64,000 bases of DNA, from assembly GCA_010093685.1 (NCBI GenBank), contig MU006222.1, positions 1,514,856 through 1,578,855 of the forward strand. Reading direction: 5' to 3'. The translations under genes and the position numbers were made by a program. Shown here piece after piece: positions 61,720-64,000 of this stretch. The notes beneath the pieces were generated by a model. That model made no database searches, was not told where the DNA came from, and saw only the letters and a program-made list of their open reading frames with translations. Origin of the DNA: Ophiobolus disseminans (taxonomy: Eukaryota; Ascomycota; Dothideomycetes; Pleosporales; Phaeosphaeriaceae). Numbering within the stretch: position 1 is the first letter of the stretch; the number at the start of each line of letters is the position of its first letter.

Positions 61720-64000
61720 GTGGTTGATATCCTTTGCTGCTCTGTTTCTCTCTACTACAACACGCCTGCTCCTGCTACGGCTACAATCGCCGCGGCTATA
61801 GACCTATTTACATTCTATCCTCCCTCGAGCGTACTCATCTGCAAGCTATGCGGCTATGCTGTTCCGCCTACCGCTCTTGCTAGCCACATTAGAATCCATC
61901 ACCTTAATGATGCGCGTTATGCTGCTACTAATTCTTCAGCATCCTCTTAACTACAGAATGCAGCTAATCTACTTGCCGCCTATCTCCGTGAGCAATACCA
62001 GCTCCTTAATCCAGCTACTGCAAAAATCCTAACCCCGCCTGCAACAAACCCGCCAATTCCAGAGCTTACACTCTATTCTAGCTACTAGTGCACTAGCTGC
62101 AGCTTTGTGCTACGCTTAGGAGGAAAAGAAGCTAAGACATCTATAGGGAAGCACTTCAACATACACCGCCTTGTGCTACAGAAGCTAGGCTAGCAAGCAA
62201 AGATAGCAGGCATACTAGCTAAGGACAGTGGACCTATGTTCTCTAGGGTATCCTGCCAGCGCTTCTTTGTCTCTAGCGCGCAGAGCTTCTTCTTCACAGT
62301 CACTGTCCTAGACTAAGCGCAGGACCTAGTAGAGACAACACTAAGAGAGCAGGCTAACGTCTTTTAAGCCCTAATTAATGAGCAGCTTGCCGCAGGGACC
62401 TAGGAGCAGCATGCTAGAGCGCAGATCTACAGCAGCTATGTCTCAAAGACAGAGGTTTTGCCCTAGCTTAAGATAACACAATGGCCACGCTACTTCTATA
62501 GCCTAAACATAGCTAATGTTGCGCCGCTGGCATATGCAGCAAATCCAATTACAGAGCCTGCCCTAGTTGTCCTCTTAGAGAGTTTTAACCGCCTTATTAA
62601 GCGCGCACACTAGTCTATCTGCGAGGACAAGATTAGCGTCTTTGACTAGGCAGAGATAAACAACTTTACTACTAGCTATTCAGACAAGCACAATCGTATG
62701 CTTATAGTCAAACTACAGAAGAACACAATCCGCACCTACAAGAGCCTCTAGAAGCGCCTTCTCTGCTTTGTGTATCGAACAAGCTAGCTAATACAGAGCA
62801 TCCCCTTGCTACACAGACTCACTAACAGCTAGCTGTTTTATCTCTATTAGGCCCTTCACCTTGCAGAGGAGCTCTTGTCTGTCTAGCGCCTTCTAGGAAG
62901 CGACGTGTTGCTTGCAGAAGGAAAAGCTATATTAGAGGTAGTCCGCAATCTTAATAGAGCCTGTCTACTCCTGTGCATTGCTCTGCTAGACTATACACTC
63001 TAAGGCAATTATTTTGAGAGCGTAGTCCTAAGCTTCCTTGCTGTCCTAGGCATTGATAAGAACCCTAGTGGCATCTTCTGTAGCCCGCTAACCTACTCGC
63101 CTAACCTTTCTAAGTTTATTAAGATAGCACAGATGCTTGTTGTACAGCGATTGGTAGTGGCTGCAGAAGAGGGCGAAGTTAGATACCTATTAGAGATACT
63201 AAACAAGATAAGGGAACAGTTTATAGTGCGAGGATCTTGCACAGCCTTTGACTAGGCATGCCGCCTACAGGTATATGCAAAGAAGGTGGTACATTACACA
63301 ACATCTAAAGGCTTTATTACCTAGTTAGAGGATAGTAGCTTAGTCACGTACAAGGACACAGCCGTTAGCATAGACGCTCTACGCAAATTTATTGCCGTCT
63401 AGGTTAACAAGGCCTAGCAGGAGCTAGAAGGCCTGCTTCTCCTCTATCCTAACAAAGCTCGCAACAATGTAGTGCCACTAGTTCTTCTCTATCGCCTCTA
63501 AGAAAACTACAGCAATAGGCAGAAAGGCTAGAACTTTCTTCAAGACTAGCGCAACGCAGAGCAGCTTTAGTAGGGCGGCAACAGATAGCTGCTTAACAAA
63601 GTACTTAAGAATAATTAGCTAAGGGACGAGATGCTTGCTATAAGCCTAGAATCCTAGCTTTAGTAGAAGAAGAAGGCAGTGCAGGCGTATTTTGACAAGG
63701 TAGACTAGTTCCTTAAGTAGCTGCTTCTCCTTATCTACATAACAGGTGGCTAGCCCCTACGCGGTACGGAGCTTATAGGATTACAGCACAGCAACACTGC
63801 CTAGGGACAGCACCGCGGTGTCTTCGTCGAAGAAGGCTTAATCAGCACAGTCACTTCCTACTACAAGGGCTATAATATTATAGGGTCTACAAAGATTATC
63901 TCTCTATATGAACACCCGCAACTATAGTGCCCGGCACCATAGTTGCGCAATCGCTAATTGGCTGCAGCGCTAGCGCGGCACCATAGTTGCGCGAACACCG
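61720..64000 (+). pseudogene. Heavily RIPped OrsD/telomere-linked-helicase-type element, continues beyond window
   Basis: A single plus-strand frame can be followed for over 2 kb: a zinc-finger-like C-K-L-C...H-I-R-I-H-H, then C-T-S-C-S-F...H-F-N-I-H, then long helical sequence up to G-G-Q-P-L-R-G-T-E-L near 63,750. More than 30 stops interrupt it, almost all TAG, at positions where Gln (CAG) or Trp (TGG) is expected. Both changes equal CpA to TpA on one strand or the other, the RIP mutation. The G-G-Q-P-x-R-G-T-E motif occurs, from memory, in fungal OrsD/RecQ-like telomere-linked proteins. The helicase part is not reached. Confidence 0.7.
63901..64000 (+). repeat. 100-bp direct repeat, copy 2
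   Basis: It matches 60,802-60,901 with an offset of 3,099 bp; the four differences are one C-to-T and three G-to-A, all CpA-to-TpA type. It is cut by the window end. Confidence 0.85.

Noticed and set aside
1..64000. tRNA, rRNA genes and PKS/NRPS genes
   Set aside because: Looked for by eye; no convincing tRNA B-box pair, rRNA core or ketosynthase/adenylation motif was seen. A covariance-model scan would be decisive for tRNAs.

Overview
The window is nuclear DNA of a filamentous ascomycete, most likely a dothideomycete of the Pleosporales type. Coding regions are interrupted by short GT-AG introns, mostly 46-79 bp with CTRAC-like branch sites. The gene set is typically fungal: Atg15, Per1, Arp6, an Atg/Vps housekeeping set, HET and NLR-like proteins, UstYa-like proteins and OrsD-like elements. 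Degenerate elements carry the CpA-to-TpA changes left by repeat-induced point mutation (RIP). The species cannot be named from the sequence alone. Exon borders were placed by hand from splice consensus and reading frame.

Bases 1-41,500 are mostly a gene-dense core. In order they hold: an Scp3-like spindle protein (partial), a VPS9-domain Rab5 exchange factor divergent from the autophagic lipase ATG15, a proline-rich hypothetical protein, a BTB-like protein, an MCT-type MFS transporter, a small cysteine-rich secreted protein, a broken F-box gene, a repeat-less NLR-like NTPase, an unassigned membrane protein, a short repeat island (22.0-22.4 kb), mitochondrial ribosomal protein mL50, ARP6, a coiled-coil protein divergent from an HSPA12-like Hsp70, a small basic protein, PER1, a secreted Asp-box propeller, a four-TM membrane protein and a GPI-anchored TAP-type hydrolase. 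PER1 remodels GPI anchors and the last gene encodes a predicted GPI protein; nothing else links these genes.

Bases 41,500-64,000 are an accessory compartment: transposon pieces (a hAT remnant, LTR fragments, OrsD-like elements), RIP-damaged gene copies (an ARFRP1-type GTPase, F-box pieces) and intact fast-evolving genes (a chitin-binding secreted protein, an ankyrin protein, a kinase-HET fusion).

The most interesting locus is 50.0-53.2 kb. A short secreted precursor with identical 17-residue peptides separated by Lys-Arg sites lies between two genes with UstYa-type HxxHC motifs. This is the layout of a dikaritin (ustiloxin/victorin-type) ribosomal peptide cluster, here apparently minimal. 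The precursor has an in-frame stop after the third repeat, yet two more perfectly conserved repeats follow. The second highlight is a 1,337-residue protein kinase-HET fusion lying between inverted copies of a transposon-end-like sequence at 56.25 and 60.9 kb.
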